Below are positions 1-6,237 of a DNA stretch of 23,051 nucleotides, one piece after another. The notes under the pieces are model-generated. The model saw nothing but the letters and a program-made list of their open reading frames with translations, was not told where the DNA came from and searched no databases. Every line of letters starts with the position of its first letter. Within the stretch, counting starts at the first letter, position 1. The stretch is from Bacillota bacterium (lineage in GTDB: Bacteria; Bacillota; Thermosediminibacteria; Thermosediminibacterales; Thermosediminibacteraceae), in contig QGUT01000012.1 in NCBI GenBank assembly GCA_003242255.1, positions 1 to 23,051 of the forward strand, in the 5' to 3' direction. The position numbers and the translations under genes were made by a program.

Positions 1-23
1 AATAGGCCCAAAAGTTGAAGGCG

Positions 24-76
24 TTGGACTTCATTAGATACATTTTATCCAATATAAAATCTAAGGGCTAGTCCAA
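24..76 (+). promoter_or_regulatory. Long imperfect hairpin before the first gene
   Basis: TTGGACT (24-30) pairs with AGTCCAA (70-76). Inside it TTAGAT (34-39) pairs with ATCTAA (59-64), and TTTAT (44-48) with ATAAA (54-58) around loop CCAAT. The structure stops one base before the GGAGG ribosome binding site at 78-82. It could be a 5' leader fold or an operator. A weak -10 (TATAAA, 53-58) lies inside it, so the transcription start is uncertain. No known riboswitch class is recognised. Confidence 0.35.
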
Positions 77-90
77 TGGAGGTGTTGGTC

Positions 91-396
91 ATGAAAAAAG
101 ATAGAAAAAATGAAATTGAAGATTTGCAGGAGTGGTTAGATCACCAGTATAATCCCTGGCACTATGTAGGTACGGGCAAGGTCCCGAGACCTGTGAGTAA
201 ATTGAGCAATTATCCTTCGCTGCTCATTATTATAGGCATATTAAATCTTTTTTCTATCATAATGTATTGCATTTTTTCCGAAATAACCTGGAATTCTTTA
301 TTAACCTTAATTATACCTTTATTCATTTCCATTGGTCTTATAATCAGAGGTATTCAAAAGCATTCCCATACTAGAGCTCGCAATAAAAAGCCCTAA
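91..396 (+). CDS. Small two-helix membrane protein, unknown function
   Basis: This is a 101-residue protein that I do not recognise. The charged N-terminal part (residues 1-40) carries a W-L-D-H-Q..N-P-W-H-Y-V-G-T-G-K segment (about 15-30). Two hydrophobic segments follow, at about 43-63 and 68-87, then a basic tail ending in Arg/Lys residues. It is therefore probably a two-pass membrane protein with both ends on the same side. An upstream ATG at 76 is in frame, but GGAGG at 78-82 lies inside that extension and sits 8 bases before the ATG at 91, so 91 is the better start. It is followed by its own terminator and then by the SOS-type promoter of lexA, so there is no sign that it belongs to the lexA unit. 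Confidence 0.7.
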   Translation: MKKDRKNEIEDLQEWLDHQYNPWHYVGTGKVPRPVSKLSNYPSLLIIIGILNLFSIIMYCIFSEITWNSLLTLIIPLFISIGLIIRGIQKHSHTRARNKKP

Positions 397-410
397 TATA
401 GGGCCCTTTT
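390..410 (+). terminator. Rho-independent terminator of the small membrane protein gene
   Basis: GCCCTA (390-395) and TAGGGC (399-404) form a 6-bp stem with a 3-base loop, followed by CCTTTTC. The stem overlaps the TAA stop at 394-396. The T-run is short (four), so termination may be incomplete. Confidence 0.6.
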
Positions 411-517
411 CATTTTATAAGTTTACATAATATACATTATCGGACGTTATCTTACTCCCGAAAATCAAATTTCAGACTGCCTTCTACTCCAATTAACTTT
501 TTCAACTCAATTTTTTT

Positions 518-531
518 CAAACAAACGTTTA
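518..531 (+). promoter_or_regulatory. Candidate LexA/DinR (SOS) box
   Basis: CAAACAAACGTTTA matches the Bacillus-type SOS box CGAACRNRYGTTYC at 12 of 14 positions. Both half-site cores (AAC and GTT, four bases apart) and the RNRY centre are intact. Only the second and last positions differ. It overlaps the -35 region of the lexA promoter, the expected place for autorepression. That LexA binds such boxes is established for the family; its use here is inferred. Confidence 0.65.
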
Positions 532-556
532 AAATCGTTTTTCATTGTGGTATAAT
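528..556 (+). promoter_or_regulatory. lexA promoter (sigma-A type)
   Basis: TTTAAA (528-533) and TATAAT (551-556) are separated by exactly 17 bases. The -10 is a perfect consensus. The -35 is shared with the candidate SOS box. The start point would be near 563, giving a leader of about 30 bases before the ATG at 595. Confidence 0.7.
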
Positions 557-594
557 TAACCTAAAAATTTACCTTGTATGGAGTGATTTTTGCG

Positions 595-1203
595 ATGGAA
601 AAAAATTTGTCGCCGAGACAACAACAGATATTGGATTTTATAAGGGATTTTTTAAAGAAAAGAGGTTATCCCCCTTCAGTGCGGGAAATTTGCGCTGCTA
701 CGAATCTTAAATCCACCGCTACCGTTCACTCCTACCTGGTCCAGCTTGAGAAAAAGGGCTATATTACCCGAGATCCTCAGAAACCCCGCTCCATTATTGT
801 ATCGGATAATAAATATTTGTTCAACTCCGGCTACGTTCCTGTGCCCATCGTGGGAAGAGTAACGGCGGGACAGCCTATCCTGGCGGAAGAAAATATCCAG
901 GGCGTGTTCCCTCTTCCCAAAGAGATGGTCCCTGAATCCGAGTTATTCATGTTGAGAGTCCAGGGAAATAGCATGATAGAAGCGGGTATTTTTGACGGCG
1001 ATTATGTTGTCGTAAAGTCTACCAGCTCTGCGGAAAACGGGGATATAATAGTAGCGCTCCTGGGAGACGAGGCTACGGTCAAAAGGTTTTTTAAAGAAAA
1101 GGACCGCATAAGGTTGCAGCCGGAAAATCGCTTTATGGATCCTATAATCGTAAAAGACGTTAAGGTTTTGGGCAAGGTAATAGGTCTTTTTAGAAGGTTT
1201 TAA
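595..1203 (+). CDS. lexA: LexA repressor (SOS regulator)
   Basis: LexA represses DNA-damage genes and cleaves itself when stimulated by RecA filaments. The 202-residue protein has the standard layout. A winged helix-turn-helix fills residues 1-70 (starting L-S-P-R-Q, with S-T-A-T-V-H in the recognition helix). The A91-G92 cleavage site lies in V-T-A-G-Q. The peptidase pair is S126 (in G-N-S-M) and K163 (in A-T-V-K-R). All catalytic parts are present, so it should be functional. A TTG at 574 is in frame, but the ATG at 595 gives the usual LexA N-terminus and has GGAG upstream (580-583). It has its own promoter with an overlapping SOS box, so it is probably autoregulated. Its 3' end overlaps the end of the opposing PLP-enzyme gene by 14 bases, with no terminator visible between them. 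Confidence 0.96.
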   Translation: MEKNLSPRQQQILDFIRDFLKKRGYPPSVREICAATNLKSTATVHSYLVQLEKKGYITRDPQKPRSIIVSDNKYLFNSGYVPVPIVGRVTAGQPILAEENIQGVFPLPKEMVPESELFMLRVQGNSMIEAGIFDGDYVVVKSTSSAENGDIIVALLGDEATVKRFFKEKDRIRLQPENRFMDPIIVKDVKVLGKVIGLFRRF

Positions 1204-2482
1204 CTTTGTATACGCCCTCGTCAATCATATTCTGTAGAGCACTCATGGCTCCCAATTTTATGTGAAAGAAATTGATGCCGCCTTGAATATATACTACATA
1301 CGGCTCCCTGATGGGCGCATCGGCGCTTAACTCAATCGAAGCTCCCTGGATAAAACTGCCTCCCGCCATTATTACCTGGTGCGCGTAGCCGGGCATTCCC
1401 CACGGTTCAGGTGTAATATGGGCATCTACCGGGCCTGCCTTCTGCAGGCCTCGGCAAAAAGCGATCAAAGATTCTTTGTCGCCCATTTCTATAGCAGTGA
1501 CGATGTCGCTGCGCTTTTCGTTATAAGAAGGATGTACCTTAAATCCGGCCCTTTCAAAAAATCTTGATATGAAAATGGATCCCTTCAAAGCTTCGCCTAC
1601 CACCATGGGGGAATAAAATAATCCTTGAAGAGCTAATCGGTTGAAATTTAGCGATGGACCGCAATTTTTCCCTAGCCCTGGGGCATATAGGCGGTAAGCG
1701 CAGCGTTCAACTAGCTCTCGCTTCCCTACCACATAGCCACCGGTCGGGGCGATGCCTCCTCCGGGATTTTTTATAAGCGAGCCGGCGCATAAATCAGCTC
1801 CGACTTCGGTCGGTTCCTTAGTTTCGGTAAATTCCCCGTAGCAGTTATCTACGAGACATACTATATTTTCGTTGATTGCTTTTATGTATTCGATCAACTC
1901 TTTTATGCTGTCTATATCTAGGGTAGGCCTTAAGCTGTAGCCTTTGGAACGCTGTATGAGCACCATCTTCGTCTTTGCAGTGATTTTCTCCCTGATTTTT
2001 TCGAAGTCGGGTTTTCCGTTTTTCAGCTCTACTTGGGAGTAGTTTATATTGTAATCTTTTAAAGAACCCGTATTTTCCCCTAAAATGACGTCTTTCAAGG
2101 TATCGTATGGGTCGCCGGTGACGGACAATAATTCGTCCCCGGGCCTTAAGACGCCGAAAAGGCAAAGGGTGATAGCGTGGGTGCCGGAAACAATCTGGGG
2201 TCTTACCAGTGCATCTTCGGCGCCGAATACGTGGCTAAATACGGCTTCGATGGTCTCCAGCCCCACATCGTTATAACCGTAGCCTGTGGAATCGTTTAGA
2301 TGGAAATCGCTTAAGCTGTTTTCTACCATAGCTGCCGTTACTTTGAGCTGGTTGCATTCCACTATGTCGTTGACCTTTTCAAATACTTCGCTTACTTCTT
2401 GTGTAACGGATTCTGCCAATGATATTATTTCTTCATTTATGGAAAACTTCGATTTTATTATTTCCCTCGTGATGCTGTGCAT
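1190..2482 (-). CDS. PLP enzyme of the methionine gamma-lyase/YnbB ('aluminium resistance') family
   Basis: This 430-residue protein is a fold-type I, pyridoxal-phosphate dependent enzyme matching the YnbB/Met_gamma_lyase family. Members are annotated as cystathionine beta-lyase or methionine gamma-lyase-like, and their true substrate is poorly established. The PLP lysine is K238 in S-L-I-K-N-P-G-G-G. S99-G-T-H is the phosphate-binding region, and the cofactor aspartate lies in L-V-D-N-C-Y (about 212). The length is normal for the family. The start ATG follows AAGGGG at 4-base spacing. It is the last gene of the spoVK-like operon. The family's place near spoVK and lexA fits Firmicute gene order. 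The stop codon lies inside lexA on the other strand. Confidence 0.88.
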   Translation of the reverse strand: MHSITREIIKSKFSINEEIISLAESVTQEVSEVFEKVNDIVECNQLKVTAAMVENSLSDFHLNDSTGYGYNDVGLETIEAVFSHVFGAEDALVRPQIVSGTHAITLCLFGVLRPGDELLSVTGDPYDTLKDVILGENTGSLKDYNINYSQVELKNGKPDFEKIREKITAKTKMVLIQRSKGYSLRPTLDIDSIKELIEYIKAINENIVCLVDNCYGEFTETKEPTEVGADLCAGSLIKNPGGGIAPTGGYVVGKRELVERCAYRLYAPGLGKNCGPSLNFNRLALQGLFYSPMVVGEALKGSIFISRFFERAGFKVHPSYNEKRSDIVTAIEMGDKESLIAFCRGLQKAGPVDAHITPEPWGMPGYAHQVIMAGGSFIQGASIELSADAPIREPYVVYIQGGINFFHIKLGAMSALQNMIDEGVYKVKTF

Positions 2483-2520
2483 GTTACCCCTTCTTATGCT
2501 TTTTTTTAGATTTTATCACA

Positions 2521-2733
2521 TCAATTTTCCTGTTTCAATGCTCTTCGGCACAGTGGGCATTCCGAATCATTCAACATTTTATTTTGCATGTATAAGAAGC
2601 TTTTTGAAAGCCCCTCCTCTACCCCTTCGGTTTTCCCAATCCGCCTACCTAAGGAATAGCCGGCCAGAAATATGAGAAGTGCTGCAACGATGTAAGGAAT
2701 AAGTTCTCTGATGATTTTACGACACCTCCTCAC
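2521..2733 (-). CDS. 70-residue membrane protein with C-terminal CxxC
   Basis: I do not recognise this microprotein. It has a basic N-terminus, one hydrophobic helix (about residues 12-28), a short charged linker, and C59-P-L-C62 near the C-terminus, which could be a half zinc-ribbon or a redox pair. The start is unsure. The only standard start codon before the membrane helix is the GTG at 2733, which lies 17 bases inside the preceding gene, but a strong AGGAGG (2730-2725) sits just after it, inside the coding region. Either translation is coupled to the upstream gene or an uncommon start (an ATC about 9-12 bases after AGGAGG) is used. It precedes the YnbB-family gene by 38 bases. The overlap and shared strand favour a real gene. 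Confidence 0.55.
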   Translation of the reverse strand: MRRCRKIIRELIPYIVAALLIFLAGYSLGRRIGKTEGVEEGLSKSFLYMQNKMLNDSECPLCRRALKQEN

Positions 2734-3310
2734 AACTTGACAATAAAAATATTATGTAAACTATCGATACAGCTGATAAGCTTGCTGCTACAGTTTTAAC
2801 AGCGTCGAAGTAAAAAGCAGACAGAAAGCATATAATTGAAAGGATAATGCATTCTACTTTTCCCAGCAATTTCACGTAGTTTTTGCCGCAGTTCTTTTCT
2901 TTCTTATAGTCGCAAAGGTCGTCCCACAATTGGACGAACCCCATTATAAACAAAGATGAAGTTATTTCGCTAAAGCCCAGAAGTAAAATGCCCAAAGAAA
3001 GCACTATTAGTGATTCCTGGTAACCGTATAAACCTGCTGGCATTTTTACGTTGTAGTCTGTAACCATTCCAAATATATAGCTTGAAAAAAATAAACCTAT
3101 AGATGTTCTCGGATCAAGGAGACATGCCAGAGAAAAAATAAAAATGGCATACGGCAGAATTCCCCTTCCGAGGACGTTCGATAAATTTCGTTTTCCTAGC
3201 ATATCATCGTATTCAGAATCGATGAAGTCGTCCATCATCTTTATGACTAGACCCGTGAGAAAGACTGCAAATATTTTGCTAATTAAAGGGTTAGAGGTTA
3301 TATGCCACAA
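2717..3310 (-). CDS. Compact UbiA-like membrane protein
   Basis: This is a 197-residue, very hydrophobic protein with about six to seven membrane segments. Two aspartate-rich motifs resemble the UbiA prenyltransferase signature: D27-D-F-I-D31-S-E-Y-D35 after the first helix, fitting [N/D]DxxDxxxD, and W129-D-D-L-C-D134-Y-K-K-E after a mid-protein helix. In UbiA enzymes these bind Mg2+ and the prenyl diphosphate. The usual family length is about 280-300 residues. Here one N-terminal helix and part of the C-terminus are missing, so a catalytic role is inferred. The start is a TTG with AGGTG 7 bases upstream; an in-frame TGA (3317-3319) rules out a longer form. It overlaps the GTPase gene by 20 bases and the next gene by 17, pointing to coupled translation. 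Confidence 0.75.
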   Translation of the reverse strand: MWHITSNPLISKIFAVFLTGLVIKMMDDFIDSEYDDMLGKRNLSNVLGRGILPYAIFIFSLACLLDPRTSIGLFFSSYIFGMVTDYNVKMPAGLYGYQESLIVLSLGILLLGFSEITSSLFIMGFVQLWDDLCDYKKEKNCGKNYVKLLGKVECIILSIICFLSAFYFDAVKTVAASLSAVSIVYIIFLLSSCEEVS

Positions 3311-3911
3311 AAGTTTTCACCTCTTTAAACCCTTTTTTATTGATGGCGCACACAGGGATGATTACATTTCCGTGAAATTTTTCCTCGATAATTTTTAATC
3401 CTTCCTCCGCCCCTGGCAAATCCATTTTATTGACGAGAATGACGTACCCTTTTTTTAATCGAGCAATTTGTGATATCTGAAAGTCCACCTCGCTGGGGGA
3501 ACTCGGCAGATCTTCTTTTGTCACCGCTGATCCATCGATTATATGAATTATCATTTGGGAATTGAGAACTTCATAGATGGTTTGAGAGATGGATCGACGG
3601 ACTTTGGGGTCTTCATGAATGCCATCGATGAGGCCTGTGGTGTCTATTACCTGTATTTTTTTTTTGCCTTTCCCTACAGGTATTTCTAACGTCGCGCCCT
3701 GAAGTGCCAGGGTTTTATGGGAATTTTCATCCACCAAGTCGCTTATAGCCGACTTACAGGGGTATTTTTTTTTAAATTTTGTTCCATCGGGAAAAGCAAA
3801 TTCGAATTCAATAGTTTTTGCCCCAAGGTATTCTGCAAAATTTATAAGAAAAGTGGTTTTTCCCACGTTCGGTTTACCTACTATTATACATTTTTTCAAA
3901 TAGTCGGCCAC
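3291..3911 (-). CDS. Small TRAFAC-type GTPase, unknown role
   Basis: This is a 206-residue P-loop GTPase. G1 is G12-K-P-N-V-G-K-T19, G3 is D90-T-T-G93 and G4 is N161-K-M-D164; a degenerate G5 (V-C-A-I) lies near 187-190. These are Era/TrmE-like motifs. There is no second domain, so it is not Era, Der or HflX. It begins 4 bases after the spoVK-like gene and overlaps the UbiA-like gene by 20 bases. The annotated GTG start abuts AAGGGGG with no spacer; a TTG four codons in (3899) would sit about 11 bases after it, so the first four residues are uncertain. HflX holds the corresponding slot beside spoVK in Bacillus. This may be a functional replacement or simply an unrelated GTPase. Confidence 0.85.
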   Translation of the reverse strand: MADYLKKCIIVGKPNVGKTTFLINFAEYLGAKTIEFEFAFPDGTKFKKKYPCKSAISDLVDENSHKTLALQGATLEIPVGKGKKKIQVIDTTGLIDGIHEDPKVRRSISQTIYEVLNSQMIIHIIDGSAVTKEDLPSSPSEVDFQISQIARLKKGYVILVNKMDLPGAEEGLKIIEEKFHGNVIIPVCAINKKGFKEVKTFVAYNL

Positions 3912-3915
3912 CCCC

Positions 3916-4890
3916 TTAAATCTCGTCGATTTCTGCGATATCTTCGCTTTTTATATATATGAGGTCTTCGCGGGATATTTGTTTTTGGTTTATAAGCCGC
4001 AATGCCTGCCGCCTTATCGCTTTTTCGATGAGGTTTCTAACCAGCCTGGCGTTTCCCATTTTATCGTAGTTTAAATTCTTTTGGCTTTCTTTAAGGATAT
4101 GTTCAAGTTTGAGAAGAGCTTCGGGTGTCAGTTTATACTGCCTTTTTTCAACCATTAATTTTGCTATTTCTAGCAATTCTTCAATTGTATAGTCGCTAAA
4201 TTCTATTTGAATTGGGAACCTGGATCTCAATCCCGGGTTGGTTCTGAGAAACCATTCCATTTCATCTTTATATCCAGCCAGAATTACGATGAGATTTTCT
4301 TTGTAGTCTTCCATAGCTTTGACTAAAGTATCGATGGCCTCTTTTCCGAAATCCTTTTCTCCTCCTCTAGCAAGAGAATATGCTTCGTCGATAAATAATA
4401 TGCCACCTAGAGCTCGCCTTACCTGTTCCCTCGTCTTCTGGGCCGTATGCCCTATATACTCGCCCACCAGGTCCGCCCTTTCTACTTCAACCAGATGCCC
4501 TTTTTGCAGCACGCGCATTTGCTTGAATATTTTGCCCAGGAGCCTTGCAACCGTCGTTTTCCCAGTTCCTGGATTTCCCTTGAAAATCATGTGGAGGACT
4601 AGCGACTCGGAAAAGAGCTGCTCCTTTTGACGCCTTTTTTGGATTTCCACGTAAGCCTGAATTTCTCTGACCAATTGTTTGACTTTCGTAAGTCCGATCA
4701 GGCCGTCCAATTCTTTCAATATGTCCTCTATTTTCTCTTCATGGTCGGGTTTTAGCGGAGATGTCTCCTTTTTTTCATCCAATTCCTTGAATAATAAAAA
4801 GGCTTCTACCGGAGTTATTGTTCCATTGGCGATCAAATCCATGATATGCTCGGGATTTTCTATTTTACATTTCAGATTTAAATTGGCCAT
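3916..4890 (-). CDS. spoVK: SpoVK/CbbX-family AAA+ ATPase
   Basis: This is a 324-residue AAA+ protein close to stage V sporulation protein K and the CbbX rubisco activases. An N-terminal helical part (1-60) precedes a D-G-L-I-G-L motif. Walker A is G105-N-P-G-T-G-K-T112, Walker B is I-L-F-I-D-E-A (164-170), and arginines in G-L-R-S-R-F (220-225) act as sensor/finger residues. The C-terminal lid is present. SpoVK in Bacillus is needed for late spore development; its substrate is not well defined. The ATG follows GGAGG at 8-base spacing. It opens the operon that carries the GTPase, mini-UbiA, CxxC protein and YnbB-like enzyme. A TATAAT box that also fits mother-cell sigma factors lies about 40 bases upstream. 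Confidence 0.88.
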   Translation of the reverse strand: MANLNLKCKIENPEHIMDLIANGTITPVEAFLLFKELDEKKETSPLKPDHEEKIEDILKELDGLIGLTKVKQLVREIQAYVEIQKRRQKEQLFSESLVLHMIFKGNPGTGKTTVARLLGKIFKQMRVLQKGHLVEVERADLVGEYIGHTAQKTREQVRRALGGILFIDEAYSLARGGEKDFGKEAIDTLVKAMEDYKENLIVILAGYKDEMEWFLRTNPGLRSRFPIQIEFSDYTIEELLEIAKLMVEKRQYKLTPEALLKLEHILKESQKNLNYDKMGNARLVRNLIEKAIRRQALRLINQKQISREDLIYIKSEDIAEIDEI

Positions 4891-4928
4891 TCATTGCACC
4901 TCCGCTAAAGGAAAACTATGTACCACTT

Positions 4929-4937
4929 TATTATATG
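4929..4937 (-). promoter_or_regulatory. Possible -10 element of the spoVK-like operon
   Basis: On the - strand the sequence is CATATAATA. It contains a perfect sigma-A TATAAT, yet no good -35 lies 16-18 bases upstream. It also fits the sigma-K -10 (CATANNNTA) and resembles the sigma-E -10. Which sigma factor uses it cannot be settled from the sequence. Confidence 0.35.
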
Positions 4938-4965
4938 CCTTTAATACATTTTTAGGCACAAATTA

Positions 4966-4993
4966 AAAACTCCCAAGATTTCTTGGGAGTTTT
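4966..4993 (-). terminator. Terminator after hfq
   Basis: ACTCCCAAG and CTTGGGAGT form a 9-bp stem with a 4-base loop, extended by A-T pairs. On the - strand it is followed by five Ts. It immediately follows, and its A/T flank touches, the hfq stop codon (4995-4997), closing the miaB-mutS-mutL-miaA-hfq unit. The run on the + side is longer, so it could work in both directions. Confidence 0.85.
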
Positions 4994-4994
4994 T

Positions 4995-5252
4995 TTACTG
5001 GGATTCCTCTGTTTTCTTTTCAGGGGAAGGACCAGCGAAGCTCACCGGTTTTTGGGGAGCTATCGTCGATACGGCGTGCTTGTAAATCAGCAATTGCTTC
5101 CCATCGGAATCGAGGACTACGGTAAAGTTATCAAATCCGCGAACATAGCCCTTCATTTGAAAGCCGTTGATCAGGTAAATTGTGACAGGAATATTTTCTT
5201 TCCTGATCTGGTTTAAAAACCCGTCCTGGATGTTTATTTGAGCTTTTGTCAT
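4995..5252 (-). CDS. hfq: RNA chaperone Hfq
   Basis: Hfq is a hexameric Sm-like protein that binds small RNAs and mRNA. The 85 residues show the Sm1 stretch (V-T-I-Y-L-I-N-G-F..G-Y-V-R-G-F-D) and the Sm2 motif Y-K-H-A-V-S-T, followed by a short polar tail. The ATG follows AAGGGGG at 7-base spacing. It lies 40 bases after miaA, the conserved partner of hfq in many bacteria, and ends in a terminator. Length and motifs are normal. I see no separate promoter between miaA and hfq, although the gap is AT-rich and could hold one. Confidence 0.97.
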   Translation of the reverse strand: MTKAQINIQDGFLNQIRKENIPVTIYLINGFQMKGYVRGFDNFTVVLDSDGKQLLIYKHAVSTIAPQKPVSFAGPSPEKKTEESQ

Positions 5253-5292
5253 TCTTTGTCCCCCTTCTATTTTATGTATATAAAGTTATATT

Positions 5293-6237
5293 CTAGGAAT
5301 TTTTTAATTTTCCTTCAACGCTTTTTATAATATTTTCTATAATTTTTTCCCTGCCTTCCTTAAGCAAATCCAACCAAATGATGTTTTTGTCCTTTCTAAA
5401 CCAGGTGTATTGCCTCTTAGCATATCGCCGGGTGTCTCTCGCGATGAGACGCACAGCTTCTTCCAGGGTGATGCGGCCCTCTAAATAATCTATTATTTGC
5501 CGGTATCCCAAAGCCTGCATGGAATTTAAATCTTTCGCATATCCCATTTCAAGGAGCCTTTTTACTTCGTCAATCCAACCGCTTTCTATCATCTTTTGGA
5601 CTCTCTTGTCTATCCTTTTATAAAGTTCTTCTCTGGGCATGGTGAGGCCAAAAATTAAAAGGTCGTAAGGGCTTCCATGCATTTTTGTCAGTTCCTCAAA
5701 ATGGGAAAAAGGCACTCCCGTTTTTATATAGACTTCAAGCGCTCTTATTACCCTTCTCAAGTTGTTGGGGTGGATTTTTTCCGCAGCCTTTGGATCGATT
5801 TGTTTTAATTTGCCGTATAAAAATTCATTGCCGTATTTTTCTGCCTCCAGCCTGAGTTGATTTCTCAGATTCTCATCTTTGTCAAAGCTGGAAAACGTAT
5901 AACCGTAACAGACGGCGTTAATGTAAAGACCTGTTCCCCCGGTAAGAATTGGTATCTTGCCCCGGCGGTGGATGTCGGCAATGCATTTCTCCGCCATTTC
6001 CTTGAAATCTGCCACGCTGAATTCCTCATCCGGGTAGACTATATCTATCATGTGATGAGGGATGCCTTTTCTTTCTTCCAAAGTGGGCTTTGCCGTGCCT
6101 ATGTCCATGTACTTATAAATTTGCATTGAATCGGCCGAGATTATCTCTCCATCTAATTTTAATGCCACTTCTATGGATATTTCGGTTTTTCCCACGGCAG
6201 TAGGACCTACGATGGCAACTAAGATTTTCTTATCCAT
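5293..6237 (-). CDS. miaA: tRNA dimethylallyltransferase MiaA
   Basis: MiaA adds a dimethylallyl group to N6 of A37 in tRNAs reading UNN codons. The 314-residue protein has the P-loop G11-P-T-A-V-G-K-T18, the substrate loop D36-S-M-Q-I-Y-K, then D-I-G-T-A-K-P and the P-H-H-M-I-D motif. The C-terminal R-x-x-K-R-Q-x-T-W-F-R motif is also present. Its first codons overlap the end of mutL by 8 bases (ATGGATAA), so translation is probably coupled. MiaB, encoded upstream in the same block, methylthiolates the product of MiaA, so two consecutive steps of ms2i6A synthesis sit in one operon. Confidence 0.97.
   Translation of the reverse strand: MDKKILVAIVGPTAVGKTEISIEVALKLDGEIISADSMQIYKYMDIGTAKPTLEERKGIPHHMIDIVYPDEEFSVADFKEMAEKCIADIHRRGKIPILTGGTGLYINAVCYGYTFSSFDKDENLRNQLRLEAEKYGNEFLYGKLKQIDPKAAEKIHPNNLRRVIRALEVYIKTGVPFSHFEELTKMHGSPYDLLIFGLTMPREELYKRIDKRVQKMIESGWIDEVKRLLEMGYAKDLNSMQALGYRQIIDYLEGRITLEEAVRLIARDTRRYAKRQYTWFRKDKNIIWLDLLKEGREKIIENIIKSVEGKLKNS

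Noticed and set aside
574..594. TTG at 574 as the lexA start
   Set aside because: It would place the GGAG ribosome site inside the coding region and add seven residues not typical of LexA; the ATG at 595 fits better.
943..1224. A - strand open frame opposite the lexA peptidase domain
   Set aside because: No ribosome site or domain; it lies over conserved LexA catalytic codons.
3291..3911. HflX, Era or Der identity for the small GTPase
   Set aside because: It has only one G domain with no HflX N-terminal domain, no KH domain and no second G domain.
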